DNA from: JBOFDK01 sp051646925
Lineage (GTDB): Bacteria > Bacillota > Clostridia > Lachnospirales > Cellulosilyticaceae
DNA length: 53,325 bases
Assembly: GCA_051646925.1 (NCBI GenBank)
Contig: JBOFDK010000073.1
Span: 1-53,325 of the forward strand
Direction of reading: 5' to 3'
Part shown: positions 18,901 through 26,877 of the stretch, in pieces
Layout: the number at the start of each line of letters is the position of its first letter
Position numbering within the stretch: position 1 is the stretch's first letter
Program-made: the position numbers and the translations under genes
Notes under the pieces: model-generated
What the model was told of the DNA's origin: nothing
What the model saw: only the letters and a program-made list of their open reading frames with translations
The model's database searches: none

Positions 18901-20853
18901 TATAGCAGTATTGATGGTACTATAGATAATGCAAAACCTATTATAGGTGGAACATCTTCAGAGTATAATCTTCCTGATAGTTTGGAAAAAGGAGAATACT
19001 ACTATTACTGCAAATTAAGTGCTAATGGTTGCGATGATGTAACTACAAAAGTAGTAAAGGTAACGATAATTAATGACGCTGGTACAGTTGAAGGTGAAGT
19101 TACTCAAGATGACAAACCTGTAGAGGGTGCAAAAATTACTGTTTGGCGAGGTGTTAATCAAATAGGAAATGAATACACGACAGATAAAGATGGTAAATAT
19201 AGTGTAACGCTAGGATTTGGTGCATATAACTTAAAAGCTACAAACGGAGACAAAATAGTTACAGTACCAGTTGTTATTAATAACTCAGTTGTTAAAAAAG
19301 ATATATCAATTCCAAACACAAACGGAAATCAAAATACTATCGTAGATGTTATAGGCACAGACACTCCGCCTGTTGCATCAGATTTAAATTATCTATTTAA
19401 AGAAGATAACAATACTACAAACCCTGTTATAACAACTGAAGATAGAGAAGTTATAAGTAATGGGGGAACAGTAGAAATTCAATTAATAGCTGAGAAAAAA
19501 GATGAAGATGCGGTGATTGGTGACGCAGAAAAAATCAAAGAGTTTGCAGATTTATCAGACACAGATAGTACAAATGCAAAATATTTCTTTATTGATTTAA
19601 ACGTTTTAAAAAATGTTACACCTTTAAATAGTGCTTTGTCTTCTACACCGTTATCAAATCTAGGTGTGCTAATAGACATTAGGATAGAAGTGCCTGAAGA
19701 ATATCGTAGTGAAAATTTACGTATTTTCAGAGTTCACGATGATAAAGCTGAAGAATTAACACTTGAGAGAAATAAACATGGTGAATATATAGAGCTAAAT
19801 GATGATAATAGTATTCTGACACTAAAAGTTAAACGCTTTTCAACATTTGCATTTATGAATGTTGAAAGAGATGGAAGTGGAGATGGAGACTTAGAAGGAG
19901 GTAACCCAGGTAATGGAAGTGGTAACCCGGGTAATGGAAGTGGTGATTCAAATAACACTTCTACAGAACCGCCTTACTACCAAATAGAAATCCCAGAAAT
20001 TGAGGGTGGAACTATACATGTTCCAAACAACGGAAAAGTTCAAGAAGGTGGGTCTATTACAATTACAATCATTCCTGATGGTAACTTTGAAATTGCAGAT
20101 GTTATTATAGATGGAGTTAGCGTAGGACCTGTCACAGACTACACTTTTACAAATGTTAGAGGTAATCATACTATTGAAGTTATATTTAAAGAAAAAGATG
20201 ATACAGAAGTACAAAAAACTGATGAGTTATCAGGTGAAAATGATAATTTACTAAACACATTAAATCATAATGCCTATATGAAAGGGTACAAAAATAATGA
20301 GTTTAGACCAAAAAACAATATGACAAGAGCTGAAGTTGTAGTAATGTTTTCAAGGCTTATGAAATCACCTATGGATAGTAGCAAAGTTTATACTTCTTCT
20401 TTTATAGATGTAGATAGTAGTAAGTGGTATGCAAATGAACTTGGATATATGGAAAGGTTCAGTATTGTCAACGGATATAGTGACGGAACATTTAGAGGTG
20501 ATATGCCTGTAACTAGAGCAGAATTTACTACTATTGCTAGTAGATTTATGCCATTAGAAGAAGGGGAGTTAATATTTACAGATGTAGATAGTAGCTACTG
20601 GGCAAGCGCTGCTATAGCTTCAGCTACTGCTAAAGGATGGATAAAGGGTTATGAAGATAATACTTTTAGACCAGGGCAAACTATTACAAGGGCGGAAGCT
20701 GTAACGATAGTAAATCGTATGTTAGGCAGAAATTGTGCAGCAGACATTATACTAGAACAATTAGAAGGAACTTCAAATGTTTATACAGATGTAACACCAT
20801 CTAATTGGGCATATGATGCTATTTATGAAGCATCTAATTCTCATGATTATTAA
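12949..20853 (+). CDS. Giant modular BspA/DUF285 repeat surface protein with SLH anchor
   Basis: This 2,634-residue protein starts at TTG 12949 after AAAAGGAGAG. The order is a signal peptide (about 1-33), an InlB-type repeat (about 45-125), a WDDG variant of the WGDG module, DUF285 block 1 (about 245-375), an Ig-like domain (about 425-525), then WGDG plus DUF285 block 2. Two further macro-units (InlB, beta-helix-like, WGDG, DUF285) follow, then an Ig-like domain (about 1945-2045), a carboxypeptidase-regulatory-like domain, an unnamed beta domain, a GNGSG linker, a Flg_new_2-like domain (about 2340-2415) and SLH domains with three TRAE motifs. In block 2 one 26-residue repeat is duplicated almost exactly (14956 and 15034). 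Long stretches match 3036 at the DNA level, which points to exchange between them. The likely role is a wall-anchored adhesin; the partner is unknown. Confidence 0.85.
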   Translation: MKSIKRKFKKQLSLFLAVCMCVMTMQGMPLIAVTEDITNDTNPAPSSVTVSFDANGGEGGTLPEPIVQTTGAAITIPAPSEEYCGVKEGYTLDTTKWGLETDGDIYVYAENEYMPEEDTVLYAVWEVDELEKQEELEEFNGLMPTTLVIDVSTEKSPIIYIQNRSNKNLLIEWDDGSTEFILATAPPGVLPNFDQDIVAKKSEYPADKTTASIRISIYDIKPSEAIKGYYRFGSYADMQSIDKIKPVSNDLISIEAGDYSAVGNRSFLNCQKLEKANLEKCIIYNDAPTSSSSFKYNNTDMSFMFNGCTKLTDVTIPEYTRGGATMKQMFYNCASLKILDLSKVNTEANSSVKTTMFAMLGNCNKLEQLTLGASFKLQSDAGLRTPTDLDGSDGKWYDIEGKAYEPSKVHEGVTVEKTYFAVNPNYTPEIKINSYSSDIVEIVGNTLPPITVDATVSGNRKISYKWYKSETQDKDNSILIQESESPEYILANKLPKGEYYYYCELSAPDCSDVSTEMIKVSIRDGSVLKIDLEKLNDGEDNTPTLHIQNNTDKEIYIDWGDGTTSSYPTTQTSLLKPSAYSAKKEYEIKIISEEGATKPYIFGNGATDVKDLMPIITFSSQKNALTEVITGVGSTFGKGSFYNCNNLSKIDLKASDISAITDMSYMFAGCSSLTELDVKEFDTKQVTNMASMFEACSSLTELDVKEFDTKQVTDMSNMFKGCENLVTLNLSKFITEFATHKANMSNMFDGCISLGEVILGGSFKFNNENSYLPVPDNSKFPETNGNWYNKATGDEFAPKDVHRGITKETTYVVQKPRIIRIYFNTRNSTTLSSVIINDTMEELPVIKWGDNTAKNNYTFAGWYTGIDGEGTLITADEAKKLDTNLSVYAKWTVSKNSVQKTVRTEKLDLSDVTNNQDNAAQGWSWNNAEGTLLLNNATFNVLEGDAIKLGKDLDNSSVIQVDGNVNITTQGNTDSGILSVGKSLMIQGLPSSKLTINSVGNGIRGKDLIVRNLDVRVDSKDSEAVFVNDNIYILDSIVETLGNQSAYNKVPLTPEGAIVKVGNSASEATEGVYTNQKYASISLGTSDGTYATKLTLDLTTKTSLKPTIFIQNNTNQNIIIDWGDGEASTISSGLNQVEKSSPYKQDIYTVTISKTANATGSYVLGGVDVGGSKVGVLSLDATTSKDNGLKNIVAGKGATIGASSFNGCNELVSVDITACDISGMTDMSYMFDSCSSLTNILWNKFDTTQVTSMQNMFAGCSQLVSIDVSWFNTSSVTDMSNMFKGCENLVTLNLSKFITVSATLEAIMSNMFDDCISLAEITLGKDFKFNNEDSYLPVPDSSKFPETNGKWYNKVTGDEFAPKDVHKEITKETTYVVLEPTIKRVSFDTRNSDTLASVIINEEMEELPTIKWGDNTAKDNYTFEGWYTDIDGKGTLITADKAKELGIDLIVYAKWTVSKNSVQRTVRTEKLDLSDLNNNQDNAAQGWSWNNGEGTLLLNNATFNVLEGDAIKLGNASSDISIVQVDGNVNITTQGSSDTNTDNAILSVGKSLLIQGLPSNKLTINSVGNGIQGDNLVFRNLDMRVDSKDSEAIFANDNIYILDSIVETLGNQSAYNKVPLTPEGASVKVGDSALTATDGVYTNQKYAHISSKSSDGNYATKLEIDLRNKTSLKPTIFIQNNTNQNIIIDWGDGDVSTISDGEESITKPSPYKKGIYTVTIAKTANASGSYVLGGVDVKGAKVMNSKVGILSLGAPTSKDNGLTSIVAGKGSSIGASSFNGCNELVSVDITACDTSEVTDMSYMFNSCSSLNDIVWDKIDTKKVISMKNMFAGCSKLKGIDVISFNTLEVSNMESMFEGCSTIEILDLSAFDTTNTTKMDNMFKGCSDLKIVKLGAEFKFNTELSYLPVPSTDGVWYDVDTTIAYLPKEVHKNATTTKTYMATKPKGKITIEKQPSNMQVGVGASNKSLSVDAVASYGLKVSYQWYSSIDGTIDNAKPIIGGTSSEYNLPDSLEKGEYYYYCKLSANGCDDVTTKVVKVTIINDAGTVEGEVTQDDKPVEGAKITVWRGVNQIGNEYTTDKDGKYSVTLGFGAYNLKATNGDKIVTVPVVINNSVVKKDISIPNTNGNQNTIVDVIGTDTPPVASDLNYLFKEDNNTTNPVITTEDREVISNGGTVEIQLIAEKKDEDAVIGDAEKIKEFADLSDTDSTNAKYFFIDLNVLKNVTPLNSALSSTPLSNLGVLIDIRIEVPEEYRSENLRIFRVHDDKAEELTLERNKHGEYIELNDDNSILTLKVKRFSTFAFMNVERDGSGDGDLEGGNPGNGSGNPGNGSGDSNNTSTEPPYYQIEIPEIEGGTIHVPNNGKVQEGGSITITIIPDGNFEIADVIIDGVSVGPVTDYTFTNVRGNHTIEVIFKEKDDTEVQKTDELSGENDNLLNTLNHNAYMKGYKNNEFRPKNNMTRAEVVVMFSRLMKSPMDSSKVYTSSFIDVDSSKWYANELGYMERFSIVNGYSDGTFRGDMPVTRAEFTTIASRFMPLEEGELIFTDVDSSYWASAAIASATAKGWIKGYEDNTFRPGQTITRAEAVTIVNRMLGRNCAADIILEQLEGTSNVYTDVTPSNWAYDAIYEASNSHDY
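14956..15111 (+). repeat. Recent 78-bp tandem duplication of one DUF285 repeat
   Basis: Two consecutive 78-bp units start at 14956 and 15034. Their first 54 or so bases differ at one position, far closer than neighbouring repeats. Confidence 0.85.
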
Positions 20854-20910
20854 TAATAAGTAAGGAAATAAATAATCATAAGAATTAGTAATTACAATTG
20901 AAATAATAAA

Positions 20911-20958
20911 AATAACGACGTGTATAAGAGAAATCTTACATACGTCGTTATTTTTATT
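20911..20958 (+). terminator. Intrinsic terminator after the gene at 12949
   Basis: AATAACGACGT (20911-20921) pairs with ACGTCGTTATT (20942-20952), followed by TTT-rich sequence. Confidence 0.85.
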
Positions 20959-20995
20959 TATATTGAAAAAGATAAAATGCACTATTTATTACAAA

Positions 20996-21007
20996 GTTGC
21001 ATATTAT
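20996..21007 (+). promoter_or_regulatory. Putative promoter -10 element for the gene at 21049
   Basis: GTTGCA followed by TATTAT (21002-21007), 47 bases before the start. It is the duplicate of the element at 12896. Confidence 0.45.
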
Positions 21008-21048
21008 GATAGTGATACGAAAAATTATTAGAAAAGGAGAGTGAATAA

Positions 21049-23460
21049 TTGATAAGTATAAAACGAAAATTCAAAAAACAACTTTCATTATTTTTAGCGT
21101 TATGCATGTGTGTAATGACAATACAGGGAATGCCTCTAATAGCTATTACAGAAGAATACTGCGGAGCGAAAGAAGGCTATACATTAGATACAACGAAATG
21201 GGGACTAGAAACAGACTCCCATCTTCTAGAACAAGAAGAGCTTAAAGAGTTTATTAATCGGACTCCTACAAAATTAGTGATTGATGTATCGGACAATAAG
21301 CAGCCTACAATTACTATAAATAATAGAACTACAGCAGAGCTTAAAGTTAATTGGGGAGATGGTGAGGAGAGCATTTATAATGTGAGTGAGTATCCGGAGA
21401 GTTGCTTTCTAACAAAACCATCAGAATACCATGCTGACCAAACGACTGCATCAATAATTATTAGTATTGAAGGTACTGTGCCTTCAGAGGCCAATAAGAT
21501 ATACCGATTAGGCAGATATGTGGAGGGAATATATGAGCCTATTAGTACTGATTTAATTTCTATAGAGGCTGGAACTTACTCCGCTATTGGTACAAATGCA
21601 TTTAATGGTTGTGAAAAACTTGAAAATGCTGACCTTACAAAATGTAGCATCTTTAATTATAAGGTTGTGTTTCCAAAATTTTGTGATTATACCAATCTGT
21701 CATCAATGTTTAACGGCTGCGCAAAATTAACAGATGTTAAGATGCCTTCATATAGTCAATCTGATGCTAATGTGGAACAAATGTTTCAGGGGTGTACTGC
21801 TTTAACAACGGTTAATTGGGGTGAATTTAAGTCGCTAAATATTGCTAATATGAATGAAATGTTTAAGAATTGCACAAGTTTAAAAACAGTTGACTTGATG
21901 AACTTTAGCAATAAGAGTGATACTACAATGAGCAATATGTTTGAAAATTGCAATAAGTTAGAACAATTAACATTGGGAGCAAATTTTATATTAAAAGGTA
22001 CCGAGGCAGCCTTACCTGCGCCTAATCCAAACGATATAGATTGGGCCGATGGCAAATGGCACGATATAGATGGAAACGCATATGAACCATCCAAGGTTCA
22101 TGAAGGGGCAACAACTGCAGAAACATATTTTGCTACTAATCCTAATTATACGCCTGAGATTAAGATTAACTCGTATTCATCAGATATAGTAGAAATAGTA
22201 GGAACTCCTCCGAGTCCTATAACTGTTGATGCTACAGTATCAGGTAATCGGGAAATTTCTTATAAGTGGTATAAGAGTGAAACACAAGATAAAGACAACT
22301 CTATACTTATACAAGAGTCAGAATCTCCGGAATGTGTATTACCAAATAATTTAGCAAAAGGTGAGTATTACTACTATTGTGAACTTAGCGCTCCAGATTG
22401 TAGTGATGTTTCGACCGATATGATAAAAGTTAGTATTAGAGATGGTAGTGTATTGGATATTGATTTAGAAAAACTAAATTATGGTGAAGACAATACTCCA
22501 ACCATTCATATTCAAAATAATACAGATAAGGAAATTTATATAGATGGGGGAGATGGAAATAACACTTCTACAAAACCACATTATTATCAAATAGAAATCC
22601 CAGAAATTGAGGGTGGAACTATATATGTTCCAAACAACGGAAAAGTTCAAGAAGGTGAGTCTATTACAATTACAATCACTCCTGATGGTAACTTTGAAAT
22701 TGCAGACGTTATTATAGATGGAGTTAGCGTAGAACCTGTCACAGACTACACTTTTACAAATGTTAGAGATAATCATACTATTGAAGTTATATTTAAAGAA
22801 AAAACTGATGATTTATCAGGTCAAACTGATGATTTATCAGGTCAAAATGATGATTTGTTAAACAGATTAAATCATAATGCCTATATGAAAGGGTACAGAA
22901 ATAATGAGTTTAGACCAAATAACAATATGACAAGAGCAGAAGTTATAGTAATGTTCTCAAGACTTATGAAATTACCTATGAATAGTAGCAAAGTTTATGC
23001 TTCTTCTTTTATAGATGTAGATAGTAGTAATTGGTATGCAAATGAACTTGGATATATGGAAAGGTTCAGTATTGTTAAAGGATATAGTGACGGAACATTT
23101 AGAGGAGATATGCCTGTAACTATAGCAGAGTTTATTACTATTGCTAGTAGATTTATGCCTTTAGAAGAAGGTGAATTAATATTTACAGATGTAGATAGTA
23201 GTTACTGGGCAAGTGATGCTATAGCTTCAGCTACTGCTAAAGGATGGATAAATGGTTATGAAGATAATACTTTTAGACCGGGGCAAACTATTACAAGGGC
23301 AGAAGCTGTAACGATAGTAAATCGTATGCTAGGAAGAAATTGTGCAGAAGAGTTTATAATAGAACATTTAGAAGAAACTTCAAATGTTTATACAGATGTA
23401 ACACTATCTAATTTGGCATACGATGATATTTATGAAGCATCAAATACGCACGAGTATTAA
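21049..23460 (+). CDS. BspA/DUF285 repeat SLH protein, collapsed copy of the 12949 gene
   Basis: This 803-residue protein starts at TTG 21049. Signal peptide and upstream DNA match 12949 at an offset of exactly 8,100 bases. The InlB module is reduced to a stub because 138 bp and about 75 bp are missing relative to 12949. A WGDG module (about 85-170), five DUF285 repeats (about 175-310), a WHD...VHE cap and an Ig-like domain (about 360-465) follow. The second WGDG module is cut at GGDG and joined directly to the linker before the Flg_new_2-like domain, a further in-frame loss of 5,316 bp. SLH2 has TIAE in place of TRAE, and the last half-SLH has Leu for the conserved Trp, so anchoring may be weakened. 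The frame is intact, so expression is possible. It could be a decaying copy or a short functional variant. Confidence 0.85.
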   Translation: MISIKRKFKKQLSLFLALCMCVMTIQGMPLIAITEEYCGAKEGYTLDTTKWGLETDSHLLEQEELKEFINRTPTKLVIDVSDNKQPTITINNRTTAELKVNWGDGEESIYNVSEYPESCFLTKPSEYHADQTTASIIISIEGTVPSEANKIYRLGRYVEGIYEPISTDLISIEAGTYSAIGTNAFNGCEKLENADLTKCSIFNYKVVFPKFCDYTNLSSMFNGCAKLTDVKMPSYSQSDANVEQMFQGCTALTTVNWGEFKSLNIANMNEMFKNCTSLKTVDLMNFSNKSDTTMSNMFENCNKLEQLTLGANFILKGTEAALPAPNPNDIDWADGKWHDIDGNAYEPSKVHEGATTAETYFATNPNYTPEIKINSYSSDIVEIVGTPPSPITVDATVSGNREISYKWYKSETQDKDNSILIQESESPECVLPNNLAKGEYYYYCELSAPDCSDVSTDMIKVSIRDGSVLDIDLEKLNYGEDNTPTIHIQNNTDKEIYIDGGDGNNTSTKPHYYQIEIPEIEGGTIYVPNNGKVQEGESITITITPDGNFEIADVIIDGVSVEPVTDYTFTNVRDNHTIEVIFKEKTDDLSGQTDDLSGQNDDLLNRLNHNAYMKGYRNNEFRPNNNMTRAEVIVMFSRLMKLPMNSSKVYASSFIDVDSSNWYANELGYMERFSIVKGYSDGTFRGDMPVTIAEFITIASRFMPLEEGELIFTDVDSSYWASDAIASATAKGWINGYEDNTFRPGQTITRAEAVTIVNRMLGRNCAEEFIIEHLEETSNVYTDVTLSNLAYDDIYEASNTHEY
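22804..22845 (+). repeat. Perfect 21-bp tandem duplication
   Basis: Two identical adjacent 21-bp units (22804-22824 and 22825-22845) encode a repeated TDDLSGQ in the linker before the SLH domains of the 21049 protein. Confidence 0.92.
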
Positions 23461-23528
23461 AAAAAGTAGATTATTATTTTTGAATTAAATATTATTGTTA
23501 TAAAAACAAATAACAATTTTAAAAAAAC

Positions 23529-23568
23529 GAAGTGCACAAAAATTTATTGTGCACTTCATTTTTTTTTG
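23529..23568 (+). terminator. Intrinsic terminator after the gene at 21049
   Basis: GAAGTGCACA (23529-23538) pairs with TGTGCACTTC (23548-23557), followed by a T run. Confidence 0.92.
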
Positions 23569-23645
23569 CACAATGGACAAATTATAAGCATATATTATTA
23601 TGTAGCTATAAAATAATATATTTTTTCATGTAGCACAAAGTACAA

Positions 23646-23656
23646 GTTGCTAGAAT
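23646..23656 (+). promoter_or_regulatory. Putative promoter -10 element for the gene at 23692
   Basis: GTTGC followed by TAGAAT (23651-23656), 41 bases before the TTG start. It looks like the family element with one base missing. Its position argues against translation starting further upstream at 23647. Confidence 0.4.
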
Positions 23657-23691
23657 ATACTAATGTATATATCAAAAAGGGGTGTAGAAAA

Positions 23692-25125
23692 TTGAATAGT
23701 TTAAAAGAAAAAGTAAAACAAAAATTGTCATCAATTACAAATGTATTTAAGGGTAAAGAGTTGAAACAAACTAACATTGAAGAAACTACAGAAAATAAAG
23801 TAGTAGTAATTAAAGAAGAGATGTCTACAACATTACAAGTTGATATATCAAGTATTAAAAATCCTACACTGTATATTAGAAATGAGACGGGAGAACCGCT
23901 TATTATAAATTGGGGATATGGTGGAGGTGATACGGAGTTATTTGGAACTACAAATACTTCGATTACAAAAACTGAAGAATATCCAAAAGATCAAAAATTA
24001 GCATTAATAACTATTAGTAGGTCAAAAGATATAGTAGAAAAAGATAATGAATTAAAGTTATATACATTTGGAGATGGAGATAATGCAGTTAATACAGAGT
24101 TAATATCTATCGCTGCAGGAAAAGGTTCAAGTGTTGATAGACTAGCATTTTGCAAATGTAAAAAACTTGAGAATGCGGACCTTAAAGAGTGCAATACAAA
24201 TAATGTGAAAGATATGTCATATATGTTTGCATCATGTAGTGAATTGAAGTTACTTGATTTACAAGGATGGGATAATAAAGAAGTTAAAATTATGAATGGT
24301 ATGTTTTTTGCATGCAGTAGTTTACAAAGTATTAATTTGAGTGGATTTAAGACAACAAAAGTTGAGCATATGGGTGAGATGTTTAATGAGTGTAGCAGTT
24401 TAAATACGATTGATTTAAGTGAATTTGACACACAAAATGTTAGACGTATGAATTATATGTTTAATAAGTGTAGTGCATTAAAAGAGCTTAATTTGAGTAA
24501 TTTTTACACTCCACAACTAGAAGATATAAGTAATATGTTTAGTGAGTGTAGTAATTTAGAATTACTAGATATAAGCAAATTAGAAACACGAAATATTAGA
24601 CGTATGAGTTATACGTTTCACAAGTGTATTAATTTAAAAAAAGTTGATTTAAAAGCTTTTGATACGAGTAATGTTGTAAGTATGATTGCTATGTTTAGTG
24701 AATGTAGTAGTTTAGAAGAGCTTGATTTAAGTAGTTTTAACACAGAAAGCTTAAAAGAAATGACTAATATGTTTAGTGGGTGCAGTAGTTTAGAAACGCT
24801 TTGTTTAGATAAGTTTGATACAGATGAAGTAAACTGTATGGCGTTTGCATTTTCCGAAAACAATGCAGATAATACAAGTGGTGCCAATATGCTAAACAAA
24901 CTAAAAAAAGTTACACTTGGAGAAAAATTTCAATTCATAGGAAATAACGCATGCTTACCTATACCAAATAGCGAATATATAGAAGGTGCAGATGGTAAAT
25001 GGTATGATAATGAAACTAATAAGCCATATGAACCAAGTGAAGTTCATAAAAATGCAAACATTAAAAAGACATATGTTGCTGTTTGTAATTCGGAGCATAC
25101 AGAAAGTGATAATACAGAGATTTAA
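23692..25125 (+). CDS. BspA/DUF285 leucine-rich repeat protein without signal peptide or SLH
   Basis: TTG 23692 is chosen over the TTG at 23647 because AAAAGGGGTG lies just before it and the conserved promoter-like element covers the earlier start. The protein has 477 residues. It consists of a WGDG-type module (here WGYG, near residue 78), about ten DUF285 repeats of 24 residues, each usually with one cysteine in MFxxC, and the WYD...EVHK...TYVA cap. The N-terminus (NSLKEKVKQKLS) resembles the basic n-region of the neighbours' signal peptides, but the hydrophobic core is gone. It therefore appears cytoplasmic, or released by an unknown route. It has its own terminator. Function is unknown; DUF285 repeats generally bind proteins. 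Confidence 0.82.
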   Translation: MNSLKEKVKQKLSSITNVFKGKELKQTNIEETTENKVVVIKEEMSTTLQVDISSIKNPTLYIRNETGEPLIINWGYGGGDTELFGTTNTSITKTEEYPKDQKLALITISRSKDIVEKDNELKLYTFGDGDNAVNTELISIAAGKGSSVDRLAFCKCKKLENADLKECNTNNVKDMSYMFASCSELKLLDLQGWDNKEVKIMNGMFFACSSLQSINLSGFKTTKVEHMGEMFNECSSLNTIDLSEFDTQNVRRMNYMFNKCSALKELNLSNFYTPQLEDISNMFSECSNLELLDISKLETRNIRRMSYTFHKCINLKKVDLKAFDTSNVVSMIAMFSECSSLEELDLSSFNTESLKEMTNMFSGCSSLETLCLDKFDTDEVNCMAFAFSENNADNTSGANMLNKLKKVTLGEKFQFIGNNACLPIPNSEYIEGADGKWYDNETNKPYEPSEVHKNANIKKTYVAVCNSEHTESDNTEI

Positions 25126-25130
25126 AGAAA

Positions 25131-25171
25131 AAGAAAGTACACAAAAATTTTATTGTGTACTTTCTTTTTTT
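25131..25171 (+). terminator. Intrinsic terminator after the gene at 23692
   Basis: AAGAAAGTACACA (25131-25143) pairs with TGTGTACTTTCTT (25154-25166) with T-rich continuation. The sequence is related to the terminators at 357 and 23529. Confidence 0.9.
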
Positions 25172-25238
25172 GTTGTAACAATAGACGAGTATAAAACATA
25201 TAGTGGTATAAATAAATATTTTAAAGGAGTATAAATAA

Positions 25239-26861
25239 ATGGAACGTATAAAAGCGAAAATTGTAAAATTATGCAAAGATATATTGACAAAAATGATAAA
25301 TTTTGTAGAAAGCATAGAAGTTACAGATATATGTATAGAAGAAGAAATTCCGACAACATTAAACATTAATATATCAAGAATTAAAAAGCCTACGCTATGT
25401 ATTAAAAATACTACAGGAGAACCACTTATTATAAACTGGGGAGAGGGTGAGTTAGAAACATTAGCTAATAATGAATCTGATATTACAAAATCATATAACT
25501 ATCCAAAAGACCAGACTGTAGCAGTAGTAACTATTAGTAGGTCAAAAGATGTAATTAAAAAAGGAGATAAATCAAAGCTATATACATTTGGTGATGGTAA
25601 TAGGTCTATTAATGACAACGTGATATCTATTATAGCGGGAAGTGGCTCAAGTATTACTAGTTGTTCATTTTATAATTGCGGAGAGCTTAAAGAAGTTGAC
25701 ATTAAAGAGTGCAATATAGATGAAGTTGAAGATATGTCATATATGTTTTCGGGATGTAGTGAATTAAAAACGGTTGATTTACAAGGATACAACAATCCGA
25801 AGGTAAAAAATATGAAAGCTATGTTTTTAAGATGCATAAAATTAACAAATATTAATTTAAGAGGATTTAAGACACCAAAAGTTGAGGTTATGTCACAGAT
25901 GTTTCACGGGTGTACTAAATTAGAAAATATTGATATAAGTGGATTTGATACGCAAAATGTTGAATGTATGGATTCTATGTTTAGTGAATGTAGAAGTATG
26001 AAACAACTTGATTTAAGAACATTTAATACACAAAAACTAAAAAATATGCAGTCGATGTTTAGTGAATGTACGAGTATAGAATATATTAATTTATGTGGAT
26101 TTAATACTCAACTAGTGACAAATATGTCAGGAGTATTTACTATGTGTAGAAAATTAAAGATGATTAATTTAAGAGAGTTTAATACTGAAAATGTTACAAA
26201 TATGAGTGCTATGTTTTATGAATGTAGTACTTTAGAAGAACTTTATTTAAAAAAATTCAATACAGAAAATGTTACAAATATGACTAATATGTTTTATAGG
26301 TGTAGTGGTTTGAAAAAGTTAGATGTAAGCGCGTTTAAAACAGAGAACGTTACAAAAATGGGTGGTATGTTTTATATGTGCAGTGGTTTAAAAGAGCTTG
26401 ATTTAAGTAATTTTGAAACTGAAAATGTTAGAAGGATGTCAGATATGTTTAGTGGGTGTAGTAGTTTAGAAATACTTCGCTTAGATAATTTCAGTACAAA
26501 GTCGATTAAAGTAAGGAACGATATGTGTTGGTATGCAATTTCGGTGATATATAGATTGAATACTGAAAAAGAAACTTCTATTAAAGATATGGAGTTTATG
26601 TTTTCTGTAAATAACAAAGATAAGTATGAAGATGATGAGCCTAGACCTTCAAATAAGTTACGAGAAGTTACACTTGGAAAAGATTTTGAGTTTAAAGGAA
26701 AAGATGCATTTTTGCCTAAACAAAGTAACGATTATATAGAAGGTGCAGATGGTAAATGGTACGACATTGAAAATGGCGAGGCATATGAACCAAGTGAGGT
26801 TCATAAAAATGTGCAATGTAAAAAAACATACGTAGCTGTTTTGCCAGTAAATAATTTTTAA
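25239..26861 (+). CDS. BspA/DUF285 leucine-rich repeat protein without signal peptide or SLH
   Basis: This 540-residue protein starts at ATG 25239 after AAAGGAG. The N-terminus is basic and amphipathic (MERIKAKIVKLCKD), without a signal-peptide core. A WGEG variant of the WGDG module follows, then about twelve DUF285 repeats with the MFxxCxxL and FxTxxVxxM rhythm. A less regular insertion rich in charged residues lies before the last repeat. The WYD...EVHK...TYVA cap ends the protein. It lies only 16 bases before 26878 with no terminator between them, so the two are probably one transcript. Location is inferred to be cytoplasmic, and function is unknown. Confidence 0.82.
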   Translation: MERIKAKIVKLCKDILTKMINFVESIEVTDICIEEEIPTTLNINISRIKKPTLCIKNTTGEPLIINWGEGELETLANNESDITKSYNYPKDQTVAVVTISRSKDVIKKGDKSKLYTFGDGNRSINDNVISIIAGSGSSITSCSFYNCGELKEVDIKECNIDEVEDMSYMFSGCSELKTVDLQGYNNPKVKNMKAMFLRCIKLTNINLRGFKTPKVEVMSQMFHGCTKLENIDISGFDTQNVECMDSMFSECRSMKQLDLRTFNTQKLKNMQSMFSECTSIEYINLCGFNTQLVTNMSGVFTMCRKLKMINLREFNTENVTNMSAMFYECSTLEELYLKKFNTENVTNMTNMFYRCSGLKKLDVSAFKTENVTKMGGMFYMCSGLKELDLSNFETENVRRMSDMFSGCSSLEILRLDNFSTKSIKVRNDMCWYAISVIYRLNTEKETSIKDMEFMFSVNNKDKYEDDEPRPSNKLREVTLGKDFEFKGKDAFLPKQSNDYIEGADGKWYDIENGEAYEPSEVHKNVQCKKTYVAVLPVNNF

Positions 26862-26877
26862 AAGGGAGTGTAGACAA

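Noticed and set aside
23647..23691. Longer N-terminus of the 23692 gene starting at TTG 23647
   Set aside because: No ribosome site lies before it, and a promoter-like element (23646-23656) overlaps it; the TTG at 23692 has AAAAGGGGTG just upstream.
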